Shown: in pieces, positions 11,201 through 22,239 of the stretch
Layout of the letters: each line of letters begins with the position of its first letter
Numbering within the stretch: the stretch's first letter is position 1
Source of the DNA: Cladorhizidae sp. MBARI D1340-BT2
Lineage: Eukaryota > Porifera > Demospongiae > Poecilosclerida > Cladorhizidae
Assembly: GCA_028752905.1 (NCBI GenBank)
Contig: JAQNBH010000002.1
Span: forward strand, 36,176,075-36,240,074
Direction: 5' to 3'
Length of the DNA: 64,000 bases
Made by a program: the position numbers and the translations under genes
Notes under the pieces: model-generated
Database searches by the model: none
Told to the model about the DNA's origin: nothing
What the model saw: the letters and a program-made list of their open reading frames with translations, nothing else

Positions 11201-11584
11201 GCCGAAGGCTGGACAGTGTTGTCTCATGTGGGCTGTCCTCTCTTGCTCTCCGTGTCCTGTGGTGCCACAGAATGTGCAGATGCCCCTGCTGTTGTTGGTG
11301 TTGGCTTTGGTGGGTTGATTTGTTTGGCCTTGGCCCCGGGTTGAGATGTGCCTCTGGTTGGGGTGGCTCTGCACTCTGGCTTGAGCTTGGTTTGTGTGGG
11401 TGGTTCGAGGTCGGTTGGGGGTGGTCTTGTTAGATTCTGGCCCTGTGCGTGGGATGGGGCGTCGTTGCTGGCGCCTGTATGTGCTGGCCACTGCCTCGCC
11501 CCCTTCGTCCTCATCTATGGCACTTGTGGTGGTAGGCGTGGTCATTGACACGGCCGAGCGCTTCCCCGCAGCTCTGACTTCCAC
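8282..11584 (-). CDS. pol: Gag zinc knuckle-Protease-RT-RNase H-integrase N-terminus, gypsy element 1
   Basis: This is a 1,100-codon open frame. Near residues 103-145 there are two cysteine/histidine clusters; the second (CSTCGRQNHSAHMC) is a CCHC knuckle. ADTGCQS near 220 is the aspartic protease site. Reverse transcriptase spans roughly 480-680, with VICTKKNGSLRRTIDF and a CIDDALLW catalytic box (the usual YxDD Tyr is Cys). RNase H follows (CLATDWSKDG, then VEGEALAVADAL, then VDHKPLL and SDALSRHP). The integrase zinc-binding HHCC region is at the end (HQGVSRMNARAEASIFWPGI, then CATC). The frame stops at the beginning of the integrase core because of a frameshift near 8335. It makes and integrates cDNA in family terms; this copy is broken at the junction. 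Confidence 0.9.
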   Translation of the reverse strand: MEVRAAGKRSAVSMTTPTTTSAIDEDEGGEAVASTYRRQQRRPIPRTGPESNKTTPNRPRTTHTNQAQARVQSHPNQRHISTRGQGQTNQPTKANTNNSRGICTFCGTTGHGEQERTAHMRQHCPAFGTTCSTCGRQNHSAHMCWQNIEHESAVFEQMDTMSEGILQHQSWNQSSHSWIQRRSPPQPSLNVAISARTEDFRIHGHTLRRETLNLATTAMADTGCQSCLAGPTLLANLQLTETDLIPVNLMMHSASGTNLPILGAALLRIKIPSTNLETRQVVYFSPIASKLYLSLATCSDLDLIPRGFPLSTPTAPPGDGQARGPRQGQPPQPSDLQTSPPAHHHQDALLTSTQPSRPTPPSRSRSNNHSASHTVGIGQPQQPKPCPTRTGPPPRPTQLPFPATEANRGKLEQHLRDLYAASAFNICEHQPLPMMSGPPLSLTIDPTATPKPCHTPISIPIHWQEEVKAGLDRDVRLGVLERVPLGTPDTWCHRMVICTKKNGSLRRTIDFQALNLHATRETHHTQSPFHQARAVPSNTKKTIFDTWNGYHSVALADEDRHFTTFITPWGRYRYCSAPQGYIASGDAYTACYDTLISHITNRTKCIDDALLWSDTIAEAFHQATEWLDLCATNGITLNPSKFRFACDEVEFAGFQITRTEVKPSPKYLESIANFPTPQGITDIRAWFCLVNQVAFAFSMASVMSPFRALLKPSSPFTWDTALQDAFDASKKEICSKIHEGVRIFEKSRPTCLATDWSKDGIGYWLFQKHCQCPSREIFCCRDGWKVTLVGSRFTHPAESRYAPVEGEALAVADALDKARHFVLGCSDLVIAVDHKPLLKLFGDRTLEDIPNTRLRNLKEKTLRYRFRMVHIPGVKNKTSDALSRHPSGTPTPHRLHLQDDSTAPDTPCPRIPTNLLAGISIAPLKEEDDPQFDDLGLATAISAAIADIPLNWEDIQVATAADGPLQELILIIEEGPPARRNLMPPSIREFFPFIDTLSTIDGVICRGDRIIIPASLRPTCLNALHAAHQGVSRMNARAEASIFWPGITKDITTTRNRCATCNGNAPSQPAMPSITPEEPLYPFQHIARTSSTTRGSTISS

Positions 11585-12090
11585 AAAGCGGATGGTCTTA
11601 TCGACCTGCAGACCTCAGCTTGGCCGCGTAGCCGAGCCGCGAAAGCCCGGACAGGCTCTCCTCGGTCTTGGGTCATCCTGCTCAAGGCCACCCTGGCCAC
11701 CTTGGGATTTTCCTCCCTGACAGCCAGTGCCCTGATAGCCTTGAGCAGGTCCCCTTCAGACATCTCTTCAATTGGTAAGGGACCGACCGCGTTCCGGGTT
11801 ACATCGCGCCTCAGCCTTGCATCACAGCATTCTAGGAGCTGGATGGGGATGTCTGTGACGGTCAGCTGGACAGCCTGGACGTAGGACCGCCATCGAGTGG
11901 TAAAATAAGACCAACCCTCGGTCGTGCCTCCGGAGGAGACCTCTGGCCTCTTCACAGGTGCGGGTCTGGCCTTGGTAGCCTGGCTGTGGGTCATGGCATG
12001 AGTGGATAGCACCACTGCTGCCACAGCTGGGTTCATCCCCGTTGGCGTGCTGTAGGTGCATCCAGGGAATGGGCATAGTACTGCTTCCAT
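11542..12090 (-). pseudogene. gag: Gag N-terminal part, gypsy element 1
   Basis: This 182-codon frame begins MEAVLCPFPGC; Cys 6 and 11 with His 30 and 35 form a possible C2H2-type finger. It then runs through a capsid-like helical region (SEGDLLKAIRALAVREENPK, then ARLRGQAEVCRS). After that point the reading jumps: the frame that continues into pol resumes with DKTIRFVEVR. The stretch normally between these blocks appears missing, so gag carries an internal deletion with a frame change. Gag would form the virus-like particle. Assignment rests on position and motifs. Confidence 0.75.
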
Positions 12091-12213
12091 GAGGTTGGTG
12101 GGCGTCTATTGGAGTGATGCCGACAATTGTTCCTCAGTTAGCCGAATCTTCTTCTGCCAGGTCTAACAGACTAATAGAATCTATTCTCTACCAATCAAGA
12201 GTTATTGCAAGCA

Positions 12214-12399
12214 TAGAGAATGGCGCTATGCGCATTTGCTATGAAGATGCAACTCGATAAACAATTGATGTTCAACAAAAGCAATGCGTGCAATAACTGG
12301 CATCAAAGGCGTGTGCGCATGTGTAATGGGTAAATGGCCTCAGTCCGGTAAAGGGTCCTACGTAATAATGTTCATACAGAGAAGGTTCATTATCCACTA
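12214..12399 (-). repeat. 5' LTR of gypsy element 1
   Basis: This is the 186-bp direct repeat of 6930-7117, flanked by TCCAC at 12400-12404. The sequence just inside (minus strand, tgcttgcaataactc) is where a primer-binding site should be. It does not start with TGG, so the priming mechanism is unclear. Confidence 0.9.
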
Positions 12400-12404
12400 T
12401 CCAC

Positions 12405-13612
12405 CATAACAATGCATAACATGGCGGATTAACAAAAACAGAAGTTCAGCTTCTGTATATATGAATCCTGACCCAAGGATTACTGTTGAACTTATTAAGA
12501 CCAATTAAAATGGGCTGTGGTTAAGGTTACCACTAAAATTATATGGTTGACAACCATAATATATATCCCTTCAGAAATTCCTGGGGAGAACACTAGGGAG
12601 TTGACCAGTTTTTGAGTGACCTTGATGTTGTTAGGTTTATCTTCAAAGACGATGTTCCTATAGATATGTCATTTGAAAGCACACAGTATAAACAATACTT
12701 TTTAATAAAATTATCTGCATGGATGGAGGTGGGGTCTGGAGATTGCAATTTTTTTTACCAGTAGTCATAGTGACTATAGGAATATACTACATGTAGTTAC
12801 TCTAGCCAAAATTTCTGGATAGAAAACTATTATATAGCTATAGAATACTTTCTATATAATTATGTCTATATAGCAACCATGGAGATTGCTCTTCTATCCC
12901 TTGCAACCATGGAGATTGCTCTTCTATCCCTAGCAACCATGAAGATTGCTCTCGTGGTACCACAATGACAATGATACATGTAACCACAACTGATCATGTA
13001 CAGATAATATTAATTTGATAACTGTTTCTTACATAATGTTTGATAAAGGATCTTAGCTGAGGCTGCATCAACCTCAGCTACTGTTCATCTGGTGAGGCAG
13101 ATAGTCGCCCTGGGACACCAATATAGTCTGCTTCAAGGCATTTCCGACACTAAAATTTAATAACTTTGTTGGGTTGTGACTGTTTTTTTTAAATATCTTA
13201 ATTGCATGGTATAATATATATAGCAACCTAAGAATAAAATTATAACATTTTTACCATTGCAAATAAACTACAGAGAATTCAAGTTAAAATGTTCTCACTA
13301 AAAACAAAACTAAATAAAGAGAATCCCAAAGAAAAAGATTTCAATAAATGAAATTAAAAAATGCCCCAATATAAATGTTGAAGGAGGGAGGGGAGAGGGA
13401 GGGAGGGGGAGAGGGAGGGACAGAGTTTTTGTTTGTGCAACAAAGTTGTCAGCATAATTATTATAAGTGCATGTACATGTGATTAACTTAGTGCATGTAC
13501 ATGTGAATTGTGATTAACTTAGTGCATGTACATGTGAATTGTGATTAACTTAGTGCATGTATACAGCAGCAGATAATATGAAATGAACTGTACAAGAGGT
13601 AGAGTATCCTAG
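12405..13612. other. Gene-free stretch with small repeats
   Basis: This lies between gypsy element 1 and the CZIB stop codon, so it includes any CZIB 3' UTR. It holds a ~31-bp repeat (catggagattgctcttcta) in three copies at 12877-12957, a purine run of GGGAGGGGGAGAGGG type at 13381-13425, and a 31-bp repeat (gtgcatgtacatgtg...) in three copies at 13467-13562. No other gene is seen. Confidence 0.5.
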
Positions 13613-13690
13613 TTACAGTCGTGTGAATCTGTACTCCAGTTCTGTGATGCTGATAGGCTGACTCTTCTCTTCATCGTAGTCGAACCATTC
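13613..13690 (-). CDS. CZIB: CZIB last exon
   Basis: After the acceptor ttttgcag this exon reads EWFDYDEEKSQPISITELEY..., 25 codons, and ends with TAA at 13613-13615. It matches the family C-terminus, in which W-x-DYDE is conserved. Phase 0 joins it to the exon at 14712-14777. Confidence 0.88.
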   Translation of the reverse strand, partial: EWFDYDEEKSQPISITELEYRFTRL

Positions 13691-13920
13691 CTGCAAAATG
13701 GAGACATTTAGAAGAGAAATCATTCCACAGTGTAACACACTTCTCGTGGGCATCATATGAGGGATTTGGTCACATGCCACACTACATCAGTTTATGTTCC
13801 ATATCATTGACCAGTTACTATTCATTAAAACTCTTTTTGCCTCAGGCGTATGTGTTATCACACGGAGCAATAAACGCCTTCCATATATGTGTGTGTGTGA
13901 ACTGCAACATTGTGGTTCTG

Positions 13921-14300
13921 TGCACGTGCTTATTTGCATTGCTAAGAGACAGCTCTGTGCAGCAACATAACCTAATTATACAAGATGCACGCGCTTATTT
14001 GCATTGCTAAGAGACAGCTCTGTGCAGCAACATAACCTAATTATACAAGATGAACGCGCTTATTTGCATTGCTAAGAGACAGCTCTGTGCAGCAACATAA
14101 CCTAATTATACAAGATGCACGCGCTTATTTGCATTACTAAGAGACAGCAATAGAACCTAATTATACAAGATGCACGCGCTTATTTGCATTGCTAAGAGAC
14201 AGCAATAGAACCTAATTATACAAGATGCACGCGCTTATTTGCATTGCTAAGAGATAGGTCAGTGCAGTAATATAACTTAATCAGACAAGATGCACGGACT
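13921..14300. repeat. 65-bp tandem repeat in CZIB intron
   Basis: About six copies of a 65-bp unit start at 13921, 13986, 14051, 14116, 14171 and 14226 (tgcacgcgcttatttgcatt...). Two copies are shortened to 55 bp by the same deletion. The array lies in the last CZIB intron. Confidence 0.92.
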
Positions 14301-14711
14301 GGTCCACAAGGTTGACAATATCTCTAGGAGTATGCCAGCAAGGTTTAAGGTTCAGACACAGAGATGCTAGGTAATGATGGCATGCCACTAAACATGCTCC
14401 TGGTCTAAATCGCTTTTAAGATTATTCTTTCAATCAGCTTTTTGGGTTTTGTTCAGCAGCTCACTAACTAACAGCTTGTTTGTGTGTATGTTAAGGTAGT
14501 GTTGCCATGGTGTTGGACCAGAGTCATAGCTACATATCTGATCCCTCGGTCCGTGCTCAATTGAGATAGAGTTCACCGAGTGTAACCAAAAAGCTGATTG
14601 ATATAAAGACCAATCTAGCATACGATGTGAGCTGCGAGTAAACCATACAAGTCTAAACTGGTTATACTAGTACATACACACCTCGTTGCCAGGTAATATT
14701 CCGACACTCAC

Positions 14712-14777
14712 CTTTTCTGAGAGGTTGACATTCTGAAAGGTCGACCTTTTGTCTTCACCGATGACAGTGAATCCATT
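14712..14777 (-). CDS. CZIB: CZIB exon
   Basis: This 22-codon exon is flanked by an acceptor (ttctttag) and a donor (GAAAAG|gtgagt). It reads NGFTVIGEDKRSTFQNVNLS, then EK. It corresponds to the family region in which F.[DN][IV]NL precedes the W-DYDE block. Phase 0 on both sides. Confidence 0.88.
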
Positions 14778-14921
14778 CTAAAGAACACAACAGTGAGCGA
14801 TACAAATCAACAACTATCTATTCAGTTTCCTATAACAATAAATTTGTTGTTAACTTAACTCTTTCACTGTTTCTCTGGTACATTTACGCAGGTTTTTCTC
14901 TCTCTTCAATTTCGGCACTAT

Positions 14922-14945
14922 CCCCCCCCCCCCCCCCCCCCCCCC
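14922..14945. repeat. Poly-C tract (24 C) followed by CCCA repeats
   Basis: An uninterrupted run of 24 C is followed by (CCCA)n to about 14958. It is a likely site of length error in any assembly. Confidence 0.95.
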
Positions 14946-15188
14946 ACCCACCCACCCAGGATAGCAACAAACTCCATAGCAACCTTTGATGTATTGATTG
15001 TGATTAATCACATCAGAACCACCATTATGAATATCATTAAAGTTGGGACATCACTATTTTGGTTTTGTAATCATATTTTGTTGTTATGCTATGCTATTCT
15101 ATGTGTAGCTGTTGAATGGATCAACCTAAGGCTCCCCCACCTCTAGACCTCTAGACAAGCTCCTATCACTGTTTCTAGCTGCTTCTAG

Positions 15189-15331
15189 AAGAAGTGGGTG
15201 TGGATTCTGAGTCGTCACTGAAGGAGTCGTCAAAGGACATGGGAACTGAATATGCTGAAGGAGGAGGTGAGGGCTCAGAAGGCACTGAAGAGGACAGCTT
15301 GGAAGACATGCCACACAAACCAAAGAAGTAG
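15189..15331 (+). other. Possible terminal exon with acidic C-terminus (unidentified)
   Basis: On the plus strand, after a pyrimidine-rich acceptor (ctagctgcttctag), an open reading EEVGVDSESSLKESSKDMG... continues to EEDSLEDMPHKPKK and a TAG stop at 15329-15331. The peptide is acidic and low in complexity with a basic tail. It sits antisense inside a CZIB intron. It could be the last exon of a plus-strand gene or a chance open frame; no family was recognised. Confidence 0.25.
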
Positions 15332-15412
15332 CTAGAGGAGATACCATAAACAGCGAGTAAGGGCCTGGAGGGTATATTATATATAAATATATATATAAAT
15401 AATAAATAGTTC

Positions 15413-16123
15413 TAATGCTATGAATTACTGTAACAGAAGGCACAGCACACAATGTGGGGACTGGTCCACTCTAGAGACTCACTGGAGGCCATTGCACACT
15501 TTAATGCTATGAATTACTGTAACAGGAGGCACAGCACACAATGTGGAGACTGATCCACTCCAGAGACTCACTGGAGGCCATTGCACACTTTAATGCTATG
15601 AATTACTGTAACAGAAGGCTCAGCACACAATGTGGGGACTGGTCCACTCCAGAGACTCACTGGAGGCCATTGCACACTTTAATGCTATGAATTACTGTAA
15701 CAGAAGGCACAGCACACAATGTGGGGACTGGTCCACTCCAGAGACTCACTGGAGGCCATTGCACACTTTAATGCTATGAATTACTGTAACAGGAGGTACA
15801 GCACACAATGTGGGGACTGGTCCACTCCAGAGACTCACTGGAGGCCATTGCACACTTTAATGCTATGAATTACTGTAACAGGAGGCACAGCACACAATGT
15901 GGGGACTGACCCACTCCAGAGACTCACTGGAGGCCATTGCACACTTTAATGCTATGAATTACTGTAACAGGAGGCACAGCACACAATGTGGGGACTGATC
16001 CACTCCAGAGACTCACTGGAGGCCATTGCACACTTTAATGCTATGAATTACTGTAACAGGAGGCACAGCACACAATGTGGGGACTGACCCACTCCAGAGT
16101 CACTGGAGGCCATTGTACACTAT
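15413..16123. repeat. 89-bp tandem repeat, 8 copies, in CZIB intron
   Basis: Units begin at 15413, 15502, 15591, 15680, 15769, 15858, 15947 and 16036 (taatgctatgaattactg...), with a constant 89-bp period and high identity. A small internal dyad (ctccagagactcactggag) is in every unit. Confidence 0.95.
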
Positions 16124-16954
16124 AAGAATCATCTGCCAATCCAATACAGAACTAAGTCTGCTTACTTTTCATTGTCCCCTGCTACTAATAGGACTCCAAT
16201 TAAATTAATGATCAATTTAAGCCCTATACATATTCAACACCACTTATCATTACTTTGACTTCTAACTACTTAATTATAATCAAATTAATATACTCAAGCA
16301 CTCCCAGACAAACATTTATCCTGTATACTCTTATAGAGTCAGCAAATTCTTAAAATGACCTCATAATCTACTTGAAATTTACTCTCTCAAAGTTTCAACT
16401 AGCTACTCTAGCCCTCACCAGGAATTCCTGGAGCATCTACCGCTGTCGAAACGTCGAGGGAGTAAATTTCAAGTTGATTGTTGAAAAGATCATTACGTAA
16501 CTCTTCAGTATACCAGCTTAGGTACCCACACTCTGTTGTGGGAGTGCTATCTGCAGTGCAGAGAGGATGCACAAGGAGGCTGTGCAAGAACTGAACAGGA
16601 ACACCACAGAGTGATGACCAGCTGATCACCTAATTATTAATTTTGAGTTGGGAATATTTTTCGATTTCATACATTTTCTGAGAAATGAAAACTCGTGGGT
16701 GGTGTGTGTTTTTCTCAAAATAAAAAAATTTAGAATAAAATTTAAAAAAATAATTCAAAATTACATTAGATCTGATCTGAAGCTTTTAAAAAACAAAAAA
16801 TAATAACAATAACTCTCCATGATCTGTGCCCTTATCAAGTCTGGTTCAAATCTGTTCGGGCATTTGTCCAGGTTTTAAGAGATATGCAGACGTGCAGAAA
16901 GACATTTTCAACTTCATGCATAGGTATATACAATACTCATAATATAGATATGCA

Positions 16955-17040
16955 TGTATATATATATATGCATGTATATATAGATATGCATATATATAGA
17001 TATATAGATATGCATGTATATATATAGAGAGAGAGAGATA
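16955..17040. repeat. TA/GA-rich microsatellite next to CZIB exon
   Basis: Alternating TA with ATGCATGTATATATA words ends in GAGAGAGAGATA immediately before the donor of exon 17052-17129. Confidence 0.85.
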
Positions 17041-17051
17041 TATGAGCTTAC

Positions 17052-17129
17052 CCTGGGGTCAAAGTCCACAACATCCATCCCTCGACATTCAAATGCTACT
17101 ATGGTCTTGAATGAGCCTCCATCCTCACT
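17052..17129 (-). CDS. CZIB: CZIB exon with FKTIVAFECRG block
   Basis: This 26-codon exon lies between an AG acceptor (gttgtttaag) and a donor (CCCAGG|gtaagc). It reads SEDGGSFKTIVAFECRGMDV, then VDFDPR. FKTIV.FECRG..PVDF is the most diagnostic block of the family. It is phase 0 to both neighbours. Its upstream intron is the 24-kb satellite intron. Confidence 0.92.
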
Positions 17130-17479
17130 CTTAAACAACACAAGTCACTTGATAATAGAGACAAGTCATCACTCTCAAACTGTATACAGTATAATCAGTA
17201 TTAAAGACAGGTTCTTACTCTCAAACTGTATAAGTCACTTGGTAATAGAGACAAGTCTCCTCACTTATAACTGAATGACCTCTGACCTTTATTTGTGTGT
17301 TGTTGTTTTAGAGTTACAACATTTTGTTCACTGTTCCTATAATTAGATAGCAAATACAAAAAGCTGCAGTTTGGCTCAAGCATCAGCTCCATTGAGGTAA
17401 GCTAACAGAACCTTCATGTACATACGTATCACTACCCACTTTATGTCTACAAGAGCACAGATATCTATCCAGGAGAGCC

Positions 17480-20400
17480 TCCTTTCTAAAGAGAGAGGAG
17501 GTTCAGAGTGATCCATGAAGCATAGATGCTTCTTTCTCAAGAGAGAAGAGGTTCAGAGTGATCCATGAAGCATAGATGATTCTTTCTCGAGAGATAAGAG
17601 GTTCAGAGTGAACCATGAAGCATAGATGCTTCTTTCTCAAGAGAGAAGAGGTTCAGAGTAATCCATGAAGCATTTAGATGGTTTTTTCTCAAGAGAGAAG
17701 AGGTTCAGAGAGATCCATGAAGCTTATATGCTTCTTTCTCAAGAGAGAATAGATTCAGATTGATCCATGAAGCATTTAGATGCTTCTTTTTAAAGAGACA
17801 GAGTGATCCATGAAGCATAGATGCTTCTTTCTCAAGAGAGAAGATGTTGAGAGTGATCCATGAAACATAGATGCTTCTTTCTCAAGAGACAAGAGGTTCA
17901 GAGTGATCCATGAAGCATAGATTCTTCTTTCTCAAGAGAGAAGAGGTTCAGAGTGATCCATGAAACATAGATGCTTCTCGAGAGAGAATAGGTCAAAGTG
18001 ATCCACGAAGCATGCTTCTTTCTCGATAGAGATGAGGTTCAGAGTGATCCACGAAGCATAGATGCTTCTTTCGAGAGAGAGAGAGAGAGAGAGACAAGAG
18101 GTTCACAGTGATCCACGAAGCATAGATGCTTCTTTCTCGAGAGAGAAGAGATTCAGAGTGATCCATGATGCATAGATGCTTCTTTCTCAAGAGAGAAGAG
18201 GTTCACAGTGATCCATGAAGCATAGATGCTTCTTTTTCAAGAGAGAGGTTCAGAGTGATCCATGAAGCATAGATGCTTCTATCTCAAGAGAGAAGAGGTT
18301 CAGAGTGATCCATGAAGCATAGATGCTTCTTTCTCAAGATAGAAGAGGTTCAGAGTTATTCATGAAGCATAGATGCTTCTTTCGAGAGAGAGAGAGAGAG
18401 AGAAGAGGTTCAGAGTGACCACGAAGCATAGATGCTTGTTTCTCAAGAGAGAAGAGGTTCAGAGTGATACACAAAGCTTCTTTCTGGAGAGAGAAGAGGT
18501 TCAGAGTGATCCACGAAGCATAGATGCTTCTTTCGAGAGAGAGAGAGAGAAGAGGTTCAGAGTGATCCACGAAGCATAGATGCTTCTTTCTCGAGAGAGA
18601 AGATGTTGAGAGTGATCCATGAAACATAGATTCCTCTTTCTCAAAAGAGAAGAGGTTCAGAGTGATCCATGAAGCATAGATTCTTCTTTCTCAAGAGAGA
18701 AGAGGTTCAGAGTGATCCATGAAACATAGATGCTAAAGAAGAAGAGGTTCAGAGTGATCCATGAAGCATAGATGCTTCTTTCTCAAGAGAGAAGAGGTTC
18801 AGAGTGATCCATGAAGCATAGATGTTACTTTCTCAAGAGAGAAGAGGTTCAGAGTGATCCATGAAGCATAGATGCTTCTTTCTCGAGAGAGAATAGGTCA
18901 AAGTGATCCACGAAGCATGCTTCTTTATGAGGTTCAGAGTGATCCACGAAGCATAGATGCTTCTTTCGAGAGAGAGAGAGAGAGAGAAGAGGTTCAGAGT
19001 GATCCACGAAGCATAGATGCTTCTTTCTCGAGAGAGAAGAGATTCAGAGTGATCCATGATGCATAGATGCTTCTTTCTCAAGAGAGAAGAGGTTCACAGT
19101 GATCCATGAAGCATAGATGCTTCTTTTTCAAGAGAGAGGTTCAGAGTGATCCATGAAGCATAGATGTTTCTTTCTCGATAAAGAAGAGGTTAAGAGTGAT
19201 CCATGAAGCATAGATGCTTCTTTCTCGAGAGAGAAGAAGTTCAGAGTGATCCATGAAGCATAGATGCTTCTATCTCAAGAGAGAAGAGGTTCAGAGTGAT
19301 CCATGAAGCATAGATGCTTCTTTCTCAAGAGAGAAGAGGTTCATAGTGATCCATGAAGCATAGATGCTTCTTTCTCAAGAGAGAAGAGGTTCAGAGTTAT
19401 TCATGAAGCATAGATGCTTCTTTCGAGAGAGAGAGAGAGAAGAGGTTCAGAGTGATCCACGAAGCTTAGATGCTTCTTTCTCAAGAGAGAAGAGGTTCAG
19501 AGTGACCCATGAAGCATAGATGCTTCTTTCTTAATAGAGAAGAGGTTCAGAGTGATCCATGAAGCATAGATGCTTCTTTCTCAAGAGAGAAGAAGTTTAG
19601 AGTGATCCATGAAGCATTTAGATGCTTCTTTCTCAAGAGAGAAGAGGTTCAGAGCGATCCATGAAGTATTTAATTTAATTGCTTCTTTCTCAAGAGAGAA
19701 GAGGTTCAGAGTGATCCATGAAGCATTTAGATGCTTCTTTTTCAAGAGAGAAGAAGTTCAGAGTGATCCATGAATAATAGAGGCTTCTTTCTCAAGAGAG
19801 AAGAGGTTCAGAGTGATCCATGAAGCATAGATACCTTTCTCAAGAGAGAAGAGGTTCAGAGTGACCCATGAAGCATAGATGCTTCTTTCTTAATAGAGAA
19901 GAGGTTCAGAGTGATCCATGAAGTATAGATGCTTCTTTCTCAAGAGAGAAGAAGTTTAGAGTGATCCATGAAGCATTTAGATTCTAGAGAGAAGAGGTTC
20001 AGAGTGATCCATGAAGTATAGATGCTTCTTTCTCTAGAGAGAAGAGGTTCAGAGCGATCCATGAAGTATTTAATTCCTTCTTTCTCAAGAGAGAAGAGGT
20101 TCAGAGTGATCCATGAAGCATTTAGATGCTTCTTTTTCAAGAGAGAAGAGGTTCAGAGTGATCCATGAAGCATAGATGCTTCTTTCTCAAGAGAGAAGAG
20201 GTTCAGAGTGATCCATGACGCATAGATGCCTTTCTCAAGAGAGAGGAGGTTCAGAGTGATCCATGAAGCATAGATGCTTCTTTCTTGAGAGAGAAGAGGT
20301 TCAGAGTGATCCACGAAGCATAGATGCTTCTTTCTCGAGAGAGAAGAGGTTCAGAGTGATCCATGAAGCATAGATGCTTCTTTCTCAAGAGAGAAGAGGT

Positions 20401-22208
20401 TCAGAGTGACCCATGAAGCGTAGATGCTTCTTTCTCAAGAGGTTCAGAGTGATCCATGAAGCATAGATGCTTCTTTCTCAAGAGAGAAGAGGTTCAGAGT
20501 GATCCATGAAGCATAGATGATTCTTTCTCGAGAGAGAGAATAGGTCAAAGTGATCCACGAAGCATGCTTCTTTCTCGATAGAGATGAGGTTCAGAGTGAT
20601 CCACGAAGAATAAATGCTTCTTTCGAGAGAGAGAGAGAAGAGGTCCACAAAGCATAGATGCTACTTTCTCGAGAGAGAAGAGGTTCAGAGTGATCCAGAT
20701 GCTTCTTTCTCAAGAGAGAAGAGATTCAGAAGAGAGAAGAGGTTCAGAGTAATCCATGAAGCATTTAGATGCTTTTTTCTCAAGAGAGAAGAGGTTCAGA
20801 GAGATCCATGAAGCTTAGATGCTTCTTTCTCAAGAGATGAAAAGTTCAGAGTGAACCATGAAGCATAGATGCTTCTTTCTCAAGAGAGAAGAGGTTAACA
20901 GTTATACATGATGCATAGATGCTTCTTTCTCTAGAGAGAAGAGGTTCAGAGTGATCCATGAAGCATAGATGCTTCTTTCTCGAGAGATTAGAGGTTCAGA
21001 GTGAACCATGAAGCATAGATGCTTCTTTCTCAAGAGGGAAGAGGTTCAGAGTAATCCATGAAGCATTTAGATGGTTTTTTCTCAAGAGAGAAGAGGTTCA
21101 GAGAGATCCATGATGCTTAGATGCTTCTTTCTCAAGAGAGAATAGGTTCAGATTGATCCATGAAGCATTTAGATGCTTCTTTTTAAAGAGACAGAGTGAT
21201 CCATGAAGCATAGATGCTTCTTTCTCAAGAGAGAAGATGTTGAGAGTGATCCATGAAGAGAGAAGAGGTTCAGAGTGATCCATGAAGCATAGATTCTTCT
21301 TTCTCAAGAGAGAAGAGGTTCAGAGTGATCCATGAAACATAGATGCCTCTTTCTCGTGAGAGAATAGGTCAAAGTGATCCACGAAGCATGCTTCTTTCTC
21401 GATAGAGATGAGGTTCAGAGTGATCCACGAAGCATAGATGCTTCTTTCGAGAGAGAGAGAGAGAGAGAGACAAGAGGTTCACAGTGATCCATGATGCATA
21501 GATGCTTCTTTCTCAAGAGAGAAGAGGTTCACAGTGATCCATGAAGCATAGATGCTTCTTTTTCAAGAGAGAGGTTCAGAGTGATCCATGAAGCATAGAT
21601 GCTTCTATCTCAAGAGAGAAGAGGTTCAGAGTTATTCATGAAGCATAGATGCTTCTTTCTCGAGAGAGAGAGAGAGAAGAGGTTCAGAGTGACCACGAAG
21701 CATAGATGCTTGTTTCTCGAGAGAGAAGAGGTTCAGAGTGATACACAAAGCTTCTTTCTGGAGAGAGAAGAGGTTCAGAGTGATCCACGAAGCATAGATG
21801 ATTCTTTCGAGAGAGAGAGAGAGAAGAGGTTCAGAGTGATCCACGAAGCGCATAGATGCTTCTTTCTCGAGAGAGAATAGGTTCAGAGTGATTCATGAAG
21901 CATAGATGCTTCTTTCTCAAGAGAGAAGATGTTGAGAGTGATCCATGAAACATAGATGCTTCTTTCTCAAGAGAGAAGAGGTTCAGAGTGATCCATGAAG
22001 CATAGATTCTTCTTTCTCAAGAGAGAAGAGGTTCAGAGTGATCCATGAAACATAGATGCTAAAGAAGAAGAGGTTCAGAGTGATCCATGAAGCATAGATG
22101 CTTCTTTCTCAAGAGAGAAGAGGTTCAGAGTGATCCATGAAGCATAGATGTTTCTTTCTCAAGAGAGAAGAGGTTCAGAGTGATCCATGAAGCATAGATG
22201 CTTCTTTC

Positions 22209-22239
<31 letters not shown>

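Larger units (their letters stand above)
6930..12399 (-). mobile_element. Complete Ty3/gypsy LTR retrotransposon, minus strand
   Basis: Two short LTRs (6930-7117 and 12214-12399) differ by about four substitutions and a 2-bp indel. They are flanked by a perfect 5-bp target-site duplication, TCCAC, at 6925-6929 and 12400-12404. The element is 5,470 bp. Its order on the minus strand is gag, protease, reverse transcriptase, RNase H, integrase. A purine tract (cttgggggagg on the minus strand, 7118-7128) abuts the 3' LTR. LTR ends are TAG...CTA, not the usual TG...CA. Frameshifts in gag and at the integrase start make it non-autonomous as written. Confidence 0.93.

Noticed and set aside
7681..11548. 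Long plus-strand open frames opposite gypsy element 1
   Set aside because: They lie antisense to clear pol homology and show no motifs of their own.
16408..16629. Minus-strand open frame ending STAVDAPGIPGEG
   Set aside because: It has no recognised family and no splice signals, and it lies in a CZIB intron. It may be a transposon scrap, but nothing supports that.
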